DNA of 64,000 nt from Algoriphagus ratkowskyi (GCF_002150505.1 NZ_MSSV01000016.1:62001-126000), one strand, 5' to 3'. Shown: positions 20,848 through 30,180, counted from the stretch's first letter. Notes: a model not told the origin generated them from the letters alone. Numbers and translations: made by a program.

Positions 20848-20951
20848 AGGTTTGAGTGATCTTTAAAAGTTGCTAAGCTAAGGTAAATTTCGGTTTACTG
20901 AAGGATATAGAGGAAGTCCAGAGCTGTTACATTAGATTGCTGCACCTCCTT

Positions 20952-22424
20952 TTAGGATAGCCTTAAATGTATTTTTCGCCCTTCCTTCACTATTATCTCA
21001 ATAATTTCTACAACGTCTTTCTCGGAAGTTCTGAAATTCACAAAACAAGCTCGCAGGCAATACTTGTCAAAGACTACGGCATTAGATAAAAAGACTTCTC
21101 CACCAGATTGCAAATCATTTACCAGATGCTCATTTAATTGATTCAGATACTCCTCTTCTAGAGTGTTCTCTAGCGGAATATATCTGAGCGTAGTGATGCT
21201 TAAATTTTGCGAAACAGCTTCCAACTCTGGGTGGTTGTCGGCTAGGTGGTATAACATTTCTGATAGCTCAATGTCCTCACGGATTAATTTTTCATAGCCA
21301 CGTCGACCTAACTGCTGTAGGGTGAGCCAGACTTTTAAGGCTCGAAATCCACGGGAGTTTTGTAATCCATATTCATAAAAGTTTTGAGCTACACCTTCAC
21401 CGTTATTACTGAAGTTGTAATATTCTGGGTGCGAACTAAAAGTGTCTATTAAATGCTGTGGATTTTTCACCAAAGCACACCCAGCTTCGAGCGGGCAATA
21501 AAGCCATTTATGAGGGTCTAGTGCAATTGAATCTGCATCTTTCATCCCTTCAAAGAGAGGACTGAGCTCAGGGATGATCGCAGCGGGAGCACCATAAGCT
21601 CCGTCAATATGAAACCATAGATCGTATTTCTTACAAATAGCTGATAGTTCACTCAGATTATCCACGACACCAGTGCTCACATCGCCAGCGGTGCCAATAA
21701 CCATCAAGGGTAAACAATCATTTTCTAAATCGTTTTTAATCGATGTTTCTAAGGCCTGAGTATCCATCCTATTGGATGGGTCGGTTTTTATCCATCGTAT
21801 CGAGTTGGAGCCTAAACCAAATAGAATAGCTGCCTTTTCAATCCAGGTATGTGTAGTTTTAGAGCAGTAAACGGTCAGTTTCTTCGACGAACTTCCTACC
21901 CCATCATCTTTAATACTCATGGGTGCCTTAGCTGTTCTTGCGGCCAAGAATCCGGTGAAATTTGCCATGTTTCCACCACTGACTAAAAGCCCACCATAAT
22001 CAGATGAAAGGCCAATAAATTCTGCCAACCATCCAACCGTTTGTTTTTCAATTTCAGTAGCAATAGGGCTTAAAATATGTGCTCCAACGTTTGGATTGAC
22101 AGCAGCAGCTAGCAAATCGGCTAAGGCTCCAATAGGGGCTGGAGAGGAAGTAATGTATCCTAGGAATTTAGGGTGTCCGTTAAATAAGGAGTGGTTAAAT
22201 AATAGCTCGGTAGATTTAGAAATTAACTCTTCCGCATCCTGACCATTTTCAGGTATAGGAAGATTGCCAACTAATTTCTGTAATAGAATTGGGCTTTCAT
22301 GTGGAGTAACAAGTTTCTGATCAATTGACTCAAAAAATTCCGCAATATCATCGATTAACTGATGGCCTATTTTTCGAAATTCCTCTGGGTTCATTTCGAT
22401 GGACGATTTCCTTATTTTAGTCAT
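20952..22424 (-). CDS. Pyridoxal-dependent decarboxylase, group II (aromatic amino acid type)
   Basis: PLP enzyme that decarboxylates an L-amino acid, with the fold of aromatic-amino-acid and glutamate decarboxylases. The PLP-binding Lys is Lys306 in SIALDPHKWLYCPLEAG; the cofactor-contacting segment is FHIDGAYGAPAAI, and the phosphate-binding region is LLVSGGNMANFTGFLAART. The protein has 490 residues, as expected. Substrates in this group include tryptophan, tyrosine, 2,4-diaminobutyrate and aspartate; the sequence alone does not decide. No transporter for an amine is adjacent. A 34-bp perfect palindrome lies 98 bp upstream of the start and may be part of its control. Confidence 0.92.
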   Translation of the reverse strand: MTKIRKSSIEMNPEEFRKIGHQLIDDIAEFFESIDQKLVTPHESPILLQKLVGNLPIPENGQDAEELISKSTELLFNHSLFNGHPKFLGYITSSPAPIGALADLLAAAVNPNVGAHILSPIATEIEKQTVGWLAEFIGLSSDYGGLLVSGGNMANFTGFLAARTAKAPMSIKDDGVGSSSKKLTVYCSKTTHTWIEKAAILFGLGSNSIRWIKTDPSNRMDTQALETSIKNDLENDCLPLMVIGTAGDVSTGVVDNLSELSAICKKYDLWFHIDGAYGAPAAIIPELSPLFEGMKDADSIALDPHKWLYCPLEAGCALVKNPQHLIDTFSSHPEYYNFSNNGEGVAQNFYEYGLQNSRGFRALKVWLTLQQLGRRGYEKLIREDIELSEMLYHLADNHPELEAVSQNLSITTLRYIPLENTLEEEYLNQLNEHLVNDLQSGGEVFLSNAVVFDKYCLRACFVNFRTSEKDVVEIIEIIVKEGRKIHLRLS

Positions 22425-22725
22425 GATTTTGCTTTTTAACTTCTTCGCTCCAATTGTATAAAAAAATAGAAAGGGATTAACTCGAACCTTCTTTTACAAT
22501 AGTAAGATACTTAATAAATAGAATAGCAGTTTGGATACATATCCAAACTGCTATTTGCTTTCAAAAAATAGTTAAATCTAAATAGCATAAGCTCATAAAG
22601 ATATGTGCCAAAGTATATCTCATAGTTGCCTGTTTGTAGGGAATGTTGATTTAAGCCATTTTAAAAGTATTGATGGTATTAATTTATAGAGGAATGCTTG
22701 AAAATGAATCGAATAAATCTCCTTC
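22425..22725. other. Intergenic region upstream of the decarboxylase
   Basis: A 301-bp AT-rich spacer. Apart from the long palindrome at 22522-22555 I see no gene, RNA or repeat in it. Confidence 0.6.
22522..22555. repeat. 16-bp perfect inverted repeat
   Basis: AATAGCAGTTTGGATA, two bases, then its exact reverse complement. It lies between the MOSC gene end (170 bp away) and the decarboxylase start (98 bp away), both on the minus strand. There is no clear U-run, so it could be a late terminator of the MOSC gene or an operator for the decarboxylase. Confidence 0.6.
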
Positions 22726-23361
22726 TTACTTGATATATGAACTCAATAAAAATCTCTTTTTTGGAGGGATAGCTTTGCTGCTTGCAGCGATTTTCAAGAG
22801 CTCTTGATTTTTATCTTTAGCAAAAACCAATTGGAATAAATCGGCTACTGAGATACTATTCTCAGGTCGCTCAACTAGAATAAATTCATCATTAACGTCC
22901 ACATAACCATCTTCTAAAATACTGAGATAGGTCCCACCAAAGCCATGTTGGATAAATTGCTTGATGACATGTTGTGTCCCAAACTTATAACCGAATTTAT
23001 AACAAGGTTCACGATATTGAGAGATCTGTACCAAGGTTTCGCCTACTTTATAAATATCACCGAGGTAAACTGCTGTTTCGTCAAAACCTGAAACTGTCAG
23101 GTTTTCTCCAAACATGCCCCAAGACCAATCTAAATCTGGGTATAGCTGTTTCCAATACGGATATTGCTCTGCAGAAAAGATGTAGCAGGCTTTGTAATAT
23201 CCTCCATGATTTAGTCTGTTGGATACCTCATCGTTGATGACATCGTTTTTTGTTAAGTAAATGGGCTTGCCTGTAGGTGTTTTATAAATCCCGGTTGTTT
23301 CTTCTTTTCCATTCCAGATAAAGCTGGTAGGCTTTCCAATATTGGTAGAAATGATTTTCAT
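22726..23361 (-). CDS. MOSC domain protein (YiiM-like)
   Basis: Sulfur-carrier domain related to the C-terminal domain of molybdenum cofactor sulfurase. The MOSC core is recognisable: NHGGYYKACYIFSAEQY, then WSWGMFGENLTVSGFDE and LVQISQYREPCYKFG. The Cys in REPCYKFG (about residue 120) is the conserved candidate for persulfide or Mo binding. At 211 residues it matches the YiiM type, which in E. coli supports 6-hydroxylaminopurine detoxification with a molybdoenzyme. No molybdopterin gene is nearby. Cytoplasmic. Confidence 0.87.
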   Translation of the reverse strand: MKIISTNIGKPTSFIWNGKEETTGIYKTPTGKPIYLTKNDVINDEVSNRLNHGGYYKACYIFSAEQYPYWKQLYPDLDWSWGMFGENLTVSGFDETAVYLGDIYKVGETLVQISQYREPCYKFGYKFGTQHVIKQFIQHGFGGTYLSILEDGYVDVNDEFILVERPENSISVADLFQLVFAKDKNQELLKIAASSKAIPPKKRFLLSSYIK

Positions 23362-23648
23362 AAACTTTTTTTTAAGCTCGATGATTATTGGTTAATGCTT
23401 CGCAAACTTCTATTAGAATCAAGACCAATATTCGGATAATATCAGTAAGACTTATAGTGAAAATAGGTATTCAGTTCAGTTAAAATTGCTTAGTTTGAAT
23501 TTAGAGTTTTTCAAATCATTAACTTGTCAATCATTGATTATGAGAATTTTTTCGACTCATCAGTTATTGAGTTTCAAAATTTTAAATCGCCTGGTAGCAG
23601 CACACAATAAGTAAATAAAATCATATGCGGTGTACGGGGTTTGCTATA

Positions 23649-25952
23649 TTATCTAGTTGTTATTTCTGCTTTTAAATTGATTGTATTGACGGTTTTCCCC
23701 TCTTTCAAGTCATTTAAAATCCAAGAATACTTGTTTTGACCTTCTTTCAAGCTCCAATTTCTTTTAGGATCAGCTAGTAGTTTTTTTATACTTTGTGGAA
23801 AGGCATTAGCTGCACGTGCATCTTCCCAAGTCCTAATTGTTTTGAAAATAGCCTCTTTCTCAGGACAACTTTCCACATCCTTTTGATTCAGAATCAGGCT
23901 GTACGTCGTTCCAAGACCAACAGATATAGCTTGTATATGTTCGTATTGTTCAGCTGTTGATTGAGCATTAATAGCGAAATTTGCTCCCATGCCTACCGGG
24001 AAAAAATTGGCAAAAGTAACATCTCTAAGGTCTTTGCCCTGGCTTGTGGTGCTACCCCATTCACGTGTTTCGACATCATAGAGATTTTTGCCACCACCCA
24101 CATTCCAGATACTTTGATAATGCCATGAACCTTCCGATAAGGTGGCACCTGTAAAACGAATAGGAGGAATACCAAGTTCTTCAGCCCGTTCAAACATCTT
24201 GCGAAAAAAACGCTTCGCCGAATAATAGCCATGTCCATTATTAAACAAAAATTCTTGCCCATCAAAATCATAATAACCGAGCCCGTTAATGAAACTAACA
24301 TCGGCATAGTATTCGGCGATTTTGTCCTGAAGCTGCATATTGGGAATTAACCCATCATAGCCATAATTCAGTGTAACTTGAAGCTTATAAATAGTGTCAT
24401 TGGTTTGATGGCTAGCAGCTGTTGTTCCCCAGTATCCGCGTTTTACATTCAAAAGTCTGTAAGGTTCTTCTTCGGAAACTCCTAAATAATGAATTAACTC
24501 CTTACCGATTTTAATCATATTTAGGCTCTCGGCATGTCCTTCCCAACTGGCTATTTCTTCTAAGTGTCTCGGATTATCCACGAAAATTATCGTGTCGCTT
24601 GGACTAATACTATTTGTGAGTAAGCGTTTTTGCTGATACCACACACTGTCACTAGGTATGGGGCTTGCGTCTTTAGTACCAGGAGCCAGCGCATTGGTTA
24701 TCGGAGTTCTTCCGATGGTGATCCCATGTTTTGCAGCCATCTCCGCAAACTCCTTATGTGATTTATTTCCAGCGGTTAATTTTATCGGTTTTTGGGCGAA
24801 ATCTTTCCCGTCTATATACCCTTCATTTCCTCGGTCTGGCTTTAGAAAACCTTGGTCGTAAAGACTAATCGCCTTAAAACCCAACCTAGCTGCATAAGAT
24901 ATTATACTATCATTTAAGTTTCCACTGGCAAAGGCATCCGGCACAAAGGCGCTAGGATCTTTCACCCATTTCCCATCAATCGTGGGATAGGGTAATCCCT
25001 CTTTCAATACAATCTCCTGAATAACATCCAGCAATGCACTGCTATCTGCGCTGCCCCAGAGTGCAATGGATGAACCTATATAATCTATCCCAGGTAATGG
25101 CTGAACTTGCAGGTGATTTGGTGTATTGGCTGCCATATTGGGAATAAGAGAGTAATAAACCTCTCTTTCAAATGTCCTGTCTCTGGAGTGGTAATTAATA
25201 GAAACCTGGCCTTTTTCATCGACTACCGCAGAGTTGCCATACATGATTCTATAGTAGGGTTCTTTATGTGCGTAAAAGGCCACATCGCTGATTCCATCTC
25301 CTCCGAGCGTGAAAATTTGACCCTCATGCAAAGATTCCGGGAGTGGGTAGAATTCTGGGTCAGGCGAATGAATTATATACTGAAAAGGCGCTGCGTCGGC
25401 TATAGTTTCAGAAGTGCCTCCAATCGTATTGTCATCGAGCGCAAGCATACCAATGGCATAATTGACCAGTTCACTTGTGTCTCGAGCAACTCCAATGATT
25501 TCTCCAAATAGTTTTGTGATATTCGTGTGATAGGGACCCCATTGAATGCCATCAATTCCATTTCGTGGACTAAGAGACTCAAGTGTGAATTTTAGGTATT
25601 TTTCCTCAGAAGACAAAAGGATTTTAGCAACTGAACCGTTGGAATACTTAAGTGAAATCGAGTTGTCAGATTTACTAAATGTCGAACTTACAGGTTCATG
25701 GTATTCTTTCTTTTTCCCATCATAAAGCTGCATAAGTGGCGATGGTTTCTCCAAAGGGCTAAATTCTCGATAGGGTTCTTTCGTGATATCCATCATGCTA
25801 GTGATAAAGCCATTAGCATTGATTTCTATTTTGAAATACTCGGTAGTAAAACTTGCGTTCTTTTCATTTGAACAAGTGTAAAATGAAAATGCAATCAGCA
25901 GTAAAACTATAATTCTTGCCAGTCTTTTTTTAATGGGAAAATTACCATTCAT
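23649..25952 (-). CDS. Unrecognised lipoprotein, possibly a TIM-barrel glycosidase
   Basis: I do not recognise the family with confidence. The ATG at 25952 gives a lipoprotein signal (ARIIVLLLIAFSFYTC, lipobox Cys near residue 27) and about 767 residues; the upstream ATG at 25994 would add 14 residues in front. Residues 30-280 look like an all-beta domain of the kind that precedes many glycosidase barrels (EYFKIEINANGFITSM; SPRNGIDGIQWGPYH). Residues 300-640 alternate strands and helices (LGFKAISLYDQGF, AKHGITIGRTPI, FINGLGYYDFDGQEFLF), compatible with a barrel; the acidic strand end GYYDFDGQE is a possible active site. A short beta domain ends the protein. It is monocistronic between two spacers. 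A glycoside hydrolase is a guess from shape. Confidence 0.6.
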   Translation of the reverse strand: MNGNFPIKKRLARIIVLLLIAFSFYTCSNEKNASFTTEYFKIEINANGFITSMMDITKEPYREFSPLEKPSPLMQLYDGKKKEYHEPVSSTFSKSDNSISLKYSNGSVAKILLSSEEKYLKFTLESLSPRNGIDGIQWGPYHTNITKLFGEIIGVARDTSELVNYAIGMLALDDNTIGGTSETIADAAPFQYIIHSPDPEFYPLPESLHEGQIFTLGGDGISDVAFYAHKEPYYRIMYGNSAVVDEKGQVSINYHSRDRTFEREVYYSLIPNMAANTPNHLQVQPLPGIDYIGSSIALWGSADSSALLDVIQEIVLKEGLPYPTIDGKWVKDPSAFVPDAFASGNLNDSIISYAARLGFKAISLYDQGFLKPDRGNEGYIDGKDFAQKPIKLTAGNKSHKEFAEMAAKHGITIGRTPITNALAPGTKDASPIPSDSVWYQQKRLLTNSISPSDTIIFVDNPRHLEEIASWEGHAESLNMIKIGKELIHYLGVSEEEPYRLLNVKRGYWGTTAASHQTNDTIYKLQVTLNYGYDGLIPNMQLQDKIAEYYADVSFINGLGYYDFDGQEFLFNNGHGYYSAKRFFRKMFERAEELGIPPIRFTGATLSEGSWHYQSIWNVGGGKNLYDVETREWGSTTSQGKDLRDVTFANFFPVGMGANFAINAQSTAEQYEHIQAISVGLGTTYSLILNQKDVESCPEKEAIFKTIRTWEDARAANAFPQSIKKLLADPKRNWSLKEGQNKYSWILNDLKEGKTVNTINLKAEITTR

Positions 25953-26126
25953 GATGTTAAATAGGTTGGGATTCTGTTGTTGTTGAGGTTTCAAACTATC
26001 TTAATTTGTGCATAATTACAAAATTTATAATGTGCACATAGAGCCTCTTAACTTGCAAAGGCTTTGGAAAAGTACATCATCATAATTTCACTAAAAACTT
26101 AAATTTCGCCAGGATTCGAATTGTTT

Positions 26127-26151
26127 TTCTTCTCCAAAAGCAGGACTTGTT
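26127..26151. repeat. Second copy of the CTTCTCCA-AAGCAGGACTT motif
   Basis: CTTCTCCAAAAGCAGGACTT here matches the loop and right arm of the terminator at 20138-20168 with one difference, but the left arm is decayed, so it no longer forms a hairpin. Confidence 0.45.
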
Positions 26152-26169
26152 CTATGGAATAGGTCGGTA

Positions 26170-26202
26170 AACTTTTCCAAAGTTCTAAACTTTGGAAAAG
26201 TT
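26170..26202. terminator. 15-bp perfect hairpin enclosing the DUF1275 stop codon
   Basis: Arms AACTTTTCCAAAGTT and AACTTTGGAAAAGTT with a 3-nt loop. On the minus strand the final codons of the DUF1275 gene (NFSKV, stop) make one arm and the stop runs into the loop. No T-run follows, so termination is probable but not certain. A related string CTTTGGAAAAGT recurs at about 26062-26073. Confidence 0.6.
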
Positions 26203-26946
26203 ACACGCAGGTTTTTTCCTTTGCCTGTACTTCCTTTTAGCTAGTATCAATCTATATCTAAGATCATCGTAAAATAAACTCATCAACAGAATTAGAGCTG
26301 CAACTATCAAGGTGTTCAATTTCCAATCAGCTTTGGAATACAGAAAACCACCAATTAGCCCGCCTAAGAAGAAAAAGGAGATAATATAAATTCGTAATCT
26401 GATATTCGCTTTCAGTTTTTCTCTTTTAGGATATGATTTTGGGAAAAATAATTGGGAAATATCAATTCCCAAATCCGTAAAAAGTCCTGTAAGGTGTGTT
26501 GTTCTAACTATGGCATTGGAGATTTTTGTTACAAAAGAGTTTTGTAATCCCATTGCGAAGAGCAACAAACAGATGATAAGGTCAGGATATTCTATGGTAA
26601 TGAAATAACCTAGTAGGGGGATTGAAATCAAGATTAAACTTTCAATGACAGTGGGTAACACAAAAACGTTGAGTTTTCCATTTTCTTTGAACTTCTCGAT
26701 CAGAAAGCTGGATGAAAATGAGCCGAAGAGAAAGGAGAGAATGTAGAGGAAATAGATTGTCCCTTTCCAAAAATTAAAGCTTGCGACATCGTAAATAAAC
26801 AGCGCAAAATGTCCGGTTACGTTAGTAGTTAACTGTTGAAACGCTAAAAAGCCCGTGACATTAACGATACCAGCTACAAGCGATAAAATGGTAGCGATTT
26901 GCAGATTATGTTTAGCAGTTCTGCTTTTGCCTTGATGTCTAAACAT
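26185..26946 (-). CDS. DUF1275 (YoaK family) membrane protein
   Basis: Integral inner-membrane protein of 253 residues with about six hydrophobic helices. The family signature is the N-terminal run GIVNVTGFLAFQQLTTNVTGHFA (first 20: GIVNVTGFLAFQQLTTNVTG), and the NSFVTKISNAIVRTTHLTGL segment is also conserved. The C-terminus is short and very basic (KRKYRQRKK), facing the cytoplasm by the positive-inside rule. Function in the family is unknown, although transport has been proposed. It is transcribed alone. Confidence 0.87.
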   Translation of the reverse strand: MFRHQGKSRTAKHNLQIATILSLVAGIVNVTGFLAFQQLTTNVTGHFALFIYDVASFNFWKGTIYFLYILSFLFGSFSSSFLIEKFKENGKLNVFVLPTVIESLILISIPLLGYFITIEYPDLIICLLLFAMGLQNSFVTKISNAIVRTTHLTGLFTDLGIDISQLFFPKSYPKREKLKANIRLRIYIISFFFLGGLIGGFLYSKADWKLNTLIVAALILLMSLFYDDLRYRLILAKRKYRQRKKPACNFSKV

Positions 26947-27076
26947 TCAGAAATTTGTTGCTTTGTTTTTCTCAAAGTACGGTGTAACGCAATAATTTTT
27001 AATTCTATAGCACTTATCCACCATGTAAAGTGATAAGAGCTATCAATGATTGAATCACCTTATCCCACCTATTCCC

Positions 27077-27910
27077 TCAACCCAAAATCTTCTCAAACAA
27101 CAGAAGTGCCTGCTTCTCGGCTTGGGAGGCAAGGCTAGTTTTATGTTCTTTGAGTTCCTTCAGCCAATCCAGGTATTTTTTGCCAGCTTCGGGCTTATCT
27201 CTCAGAAAATGTGTGAGGGATTGAAGCGAAAGCTGATTAGAGTACCAGGGCTTGAGGTTGTCTTTTAACTCGGCAATGTCTTGATGTATCGTGGAGATAA
27301 ATATGGAATTAAAGCCAAGATGAATAAGCAAGTTTTCAAGCATGATAATCGTCCGCAGTCCTTCAAAAGTATCTTTAAGAGCTTTGCTGTCCATAGCTCC
27401 TTTTTTGTCCAGTTGAAAAAAATCTAATTCCTCTTGGATGATTTGATTTACAGCAGTGTTAATTCCAAGTGGTTTGATTCCACGACTGGCATTCTTTGCC
27501 TTATCATGGAAATTTTCCCAGCTTTTGAGCGTACTTCCGACGATCAGGTCAAAGGCTTCGGTATACAGTTGCTTTTTGTATTTATCGAGATGAATTCTAT
27601 AGCCATTGAATTTTACTCCCAGTTTCAGCTCGCGATCATTCAGGCTTTTCTCTGCCAATTTGAAATGATGGATTTTCCGTAAGCTCCTCTTCAGATCTTT
27701 GAAATCCTTGAAAATATCGAAATTTAGACCCTCGATTTCAAAGTGAACTTTAGCCATCAAGTCAGCATATAGCTCCAGGAATTCCATTTTACCAAGAAGT
27801 TCTATTGCCTTTTTTGACTTGATTTGTTTTCCCAAAGTCAGGAAAATTGCCTTCGCCTCTTGGTGCTGTAACTCAAAAAGCTGAAAGACAGGGGATACCT
27901 TTGCCTGCAT
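27077..27910 (-). CDS. All-helical hypothetical protein, weakly CHAD-like
   Basis: Not recognised with certainty. The 277-residue protein is almost entirely helical, without a signal peptide or membrane segment. It has clusters of Lys, Arg and His in helices (KDFKDLKRSLRKIHHFKLAEK, first 20 KDFKDLKRSLRKIHHFKLAE), a pattern seen in CHAD domains that bind polyphosphate, but the classical N-terminal HxxR signature is not clear. It lies 3 nt after the Smr-domain gene, so it shares the operon with that gene and the photolyase. A polyphosphate link is only a suggestion. Confidence 0.7.
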   Translation of the reverse strand: MQAKVSPVFQLFELQHQEAKAIFLTLGKQIKSKKAIELLGKMEFLELYADLMAKVHFEIEGLNFDIFKDFKDLKRSLRKIHHFKLAEKSLNDRELKLGVKFNGYRIHLDKYKKQLYTEAFDLIVGSTLKSWENFHDKAKNASRGIKPLGINTAVNQIIQEELDFFQLDKKGAMDSKALKDTFEGLRTIIMLENLLIHLGFNSIFISTIHQDIAELKDNLKPWYSNQLSLQSLTHFLRDKPEAGKKYLDWLKELKEHKTSLASQAEKQALLLFEKILG

Positions 27911-27913
27911 AGA

Positions 27914-28864
27914 TTAGGAGATTCTGACCAGTGTCGCGCCGTAGCCCCACTGATCTTTTTGCGTATCCTGAAAGTACTTAATATTTTGGAGTTGACTGAG
28001 ACGCTTGTGGATTTCTTTGCGCAGCACACCATTACCTATACCATGAATAAAGGTGATTTCGTCCATACCGGAAGCCATGGCTTGATCCAGATTTCTCTCA
28101 AAAGACTCCAATTGTACTCTCAGCATTTCAGAATTGCTCATTCCTTTGGGATCTGTCGCAAGCTTTTCTATATGCAGATCAATCGATCTGGAAGGTTTCA
28201 CAGCCTTTGAAGATTCTGACTTTGGTCTGATTTCATCCAGTTCCTGATTCAGCGCACGGATATCGAGCTCTTTGGTGGCTTGCTCTAGGTGAAATATGTA
28301 AGCGGTTTTATCCAAGCGAGGTGCTTTGCTCAAATGCTTGAAGAACTGCGTAGGTTTCATCTTCAGTTGACGCTCAAAAGCAGGAATTGCTTTCTCCAGT
28401 GTGTTATGAATCGGGATAAAGCGCAGTAAGAATGCTGGCCACTCATCCATTTCCTTCAACATTCTGTCGTCAAATTTCTTTGCTTCACCAGGATTTAGTG
28501 TGGCAGCCAGAAGGGTACGTTGATTTGTGCCAAAGACTTCTGATGCATGCGCCAAGTAGGGCTGACGGCTGTCGTTGATCAGATATAGGCTGAGACTTTG
28601 ATCGTTGATAGGAAGAAAGGCTAGATACAATCCCTGATCTTTTGGGCCTGATATAGGAATAGGAGTGTCGATTTCTTTCTCTTCCACTGGCTTTTCTCCA
28701 AAATACTGCTTTTCGGCTTCGTGGATCAGCACTAATTCTGACTTCAATGCGGGGATAATAAATCCATCCTCGATTTCTATCTGCATTCTACCACTGGAGG
28801 AAATTTTGCGGATAATTCCTTCTTCATTTCCATGTAGTAGTCTTACTCGGTCTCCGATATTCAT
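27914..28864 (-). CDS. Smr domain protein with DUF2027 N-terminus
   Basis: A Bacteroidota-type protein of 316 residues. It starts with a short SH3-like strand region typical of DUF2027 (NIGDRVRLLHGNEEGIIRKI), passes through a beta-rich middle (about residues 75-190), and ends with an Smr domain: SIDLHIEKLA, then the conserved ITFIHGIGNGVLRKEIHKRL near residue 275. The Smr domain in MutS2 and related proteins is a nuclease that acts on branched DNA or on mRNA in stalled ribosomes. The catalytic-type HGxGxG loop is intact. It overlaps the photolyase gene by 4 bp and is followed by the helical gene after 3 nt. Confidence 0.92.
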   Translation of the reverse strand: MNIGDRVRLLHGNEEGIIRKISSSGRMQIEIEDGFIIPALKSELVLIHEAEKQYFGEKPVEEKEIDTPIPISGPKDQGLYLAFLPINDQSLSLYLINDSRQPYLAHASEVFGTNQRTLLAATLNPGEAKKFDDRMLKEMDEWPAFLLRFIPIHNTLEKAIPAFERQLKMKPTQFFKHLSKAPRLDKTAYIFHLEQATKELDIRALNQELDEIRPKSESSKAVKPSRSIDLHIEKLATDPKGMSNSEMLRVQLESFERNLDQAMASGMDEITFIHGIGNGVLRKEIHKRLSQLQNIKYFQDTQKDQWGYGATLVRIS

Positions 28865-30159
28865 TGATTCAGGGCTGATTTGTAGGTATTGATTGCACGT
28901 TGCCTTGCAAATTTATGATCTACGATCGGTTTTGGGTACTTATCCGAGTTTATTTCAAGAATCCATTTTTTGATGTACTTCCAATTCTTGTCAAATTTCT
29001 CCTGTTGCGAGGTAGGATTGAACACCCGAAAGTAAGGTTGGGCATCAGTGCCGGTGCCAGCTGCCCACTGCCATCCTCCATTATTTGAAGACAATTCATA
29101 GTCCAGTAACTTCTCAGCAAAGTATGTTTCTCCCCAGCGCCAATCGATCAGCAAGTGCTTTGTGAGAAAAGAAGCCACGACCATTCTCACGCGATTGTGC
29201 ATATAGCCAGTCTCGTTGAGTTCCCTCATGCCGGCATCTACGATGGGGTAGCCCGTCATTCCTTCGCACCAAGCGGCAAATTCCTCCTCGTCATTTCTCC
29301 AGGGAATTTGGTCATAGGCGGGTTTGAAAGCCTTATCCACCACTTGTGGATTGTATGCCAGGATCATCATATAAAACTCTCGCCAGATCAATTCATTGAG
29401 GAAAGTAGCATTGAGTTCGGAAGCTTTCACTGCAAGTTTTCGAATAGAAATTGTACCAAAGCGTAGGTGAATACCCAGTCTTGAAGTCCCATTTTTCGCT
29501 GGAAAATCACGGGTTTCATGGTAATTTGAGATTACTTCCTCGTTAGCAGTTTTGGATGGGATGGAAATCTCACTTTTCTTAAAACCCATTTCTTCCAACT
29601 GAATAATCTCCAATGAATGACTTTGAAAAAGGTTTTTCCAATGCATGGGTTTGAAGTCTTTGATTTTTTCTGGATCAAACTTACTCAGCCATACCTTGCT
29701 AAAAGGAGTGAAGACTTTATAGAATTCCCCTGATCCATTCAGGATTTCTCCAGGCTCGAAGATCATCTGATCCTTGTAGAGATGCAGCTGAATATCTTTC
29801 TTATTGAGCAACTTAGCTACTTTCTCATCCCGATCATTTGCGTACGGTTCGTAATCTCGATTGGTGTGCACAGATTGGATTTCGAAATCATTGCTGAGTT
29901 CTGTAAAAATCGCTTCCGGTTCACCGTATTTGACTAGGATTGAGCTTCCTTTTTTTGATAATTCCTGATGAATTTTGCTGACTTGATCGTGGATGAATTC
30001 GACTCGGGCATCTGCTTTATTTTCCAGCTTGTCGAGTATGTTTTTGTCGAAAATGAAAAGTGGAAGTACATTTTCATTGTCCTTCAAAGCCTCAAATAAT
30101 CCATGATTATCATCTAAACGTAGATCTCTCCGAAACCAAAAAATGCTAACTTTTTTCAT
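28861..30159 (-). CDS. Cryptochrome/deoxyribodipyrimidine photolyase
   Basis: Flavoprotein that repairs UV-induced pyrimidine dimers with light, or a cryptochrome. The ATG at 30159 starts directly at KKVSIFWFRRDLRLDDNHGL, the antenna-domain opening; a start at 30180 would add only 7 residues. The FAD-binding region includes TSRLGIHLRFGTIS and the signature ELIWREFYMMIL, then WCEGMTGYPIVDAGMRELN, TGYMHNRVRM and the WRWGETYFAEKLLDYE and NNGGWQWAAGTGTDAQPYF blocks. The length is 432 residues. It leads an operon with the Smr protein and a helical protein. The conserved C-terminal blocks favour a class I CPD photolyase, but cryptochrome activity cannot be excluded. Confidence 0.93.
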   Translation of the reverse strand: MKKVSIFWFRRDLRLDDNHGLFEALKDNENVLPLFIFDKNILDKLENKADARVEFIHDQVSKIHQELSKKGSSILVKYGEPEAIFTELSNDFEIQSVHTNRDYEPYANDRDEKVAKLLNKKDIQLHLYKDQMIFEPGEILNGSGEFYKVFTPFSKVWLSKFDPEKIKDFKPMHWKNLFQSHSLEIIQLEEMGFKKSEISIPSKTANEEVISNYHETRDFPAKNGTSRLGIHLRFGTISIRKLAVKASELNATFLNELIWREFYMMILAYNPQVVDKAFKPAYDQIPWRNDEEEFAAWCEGMTGYPIVDAGMRELNETGYMHNRVRMVVASFLTKHLLIDWRWGETYFAEKLLDYELSSNNGGWQWAAGTGTDAQPYFRVFNPTSQQEKFDKNWKYIKKWILEINSDKYPKPIVDHKFARQRAINTYKSALNQ

Positions 30160-30180
30160 GAGTAGTTTTTGTGTAATCAA

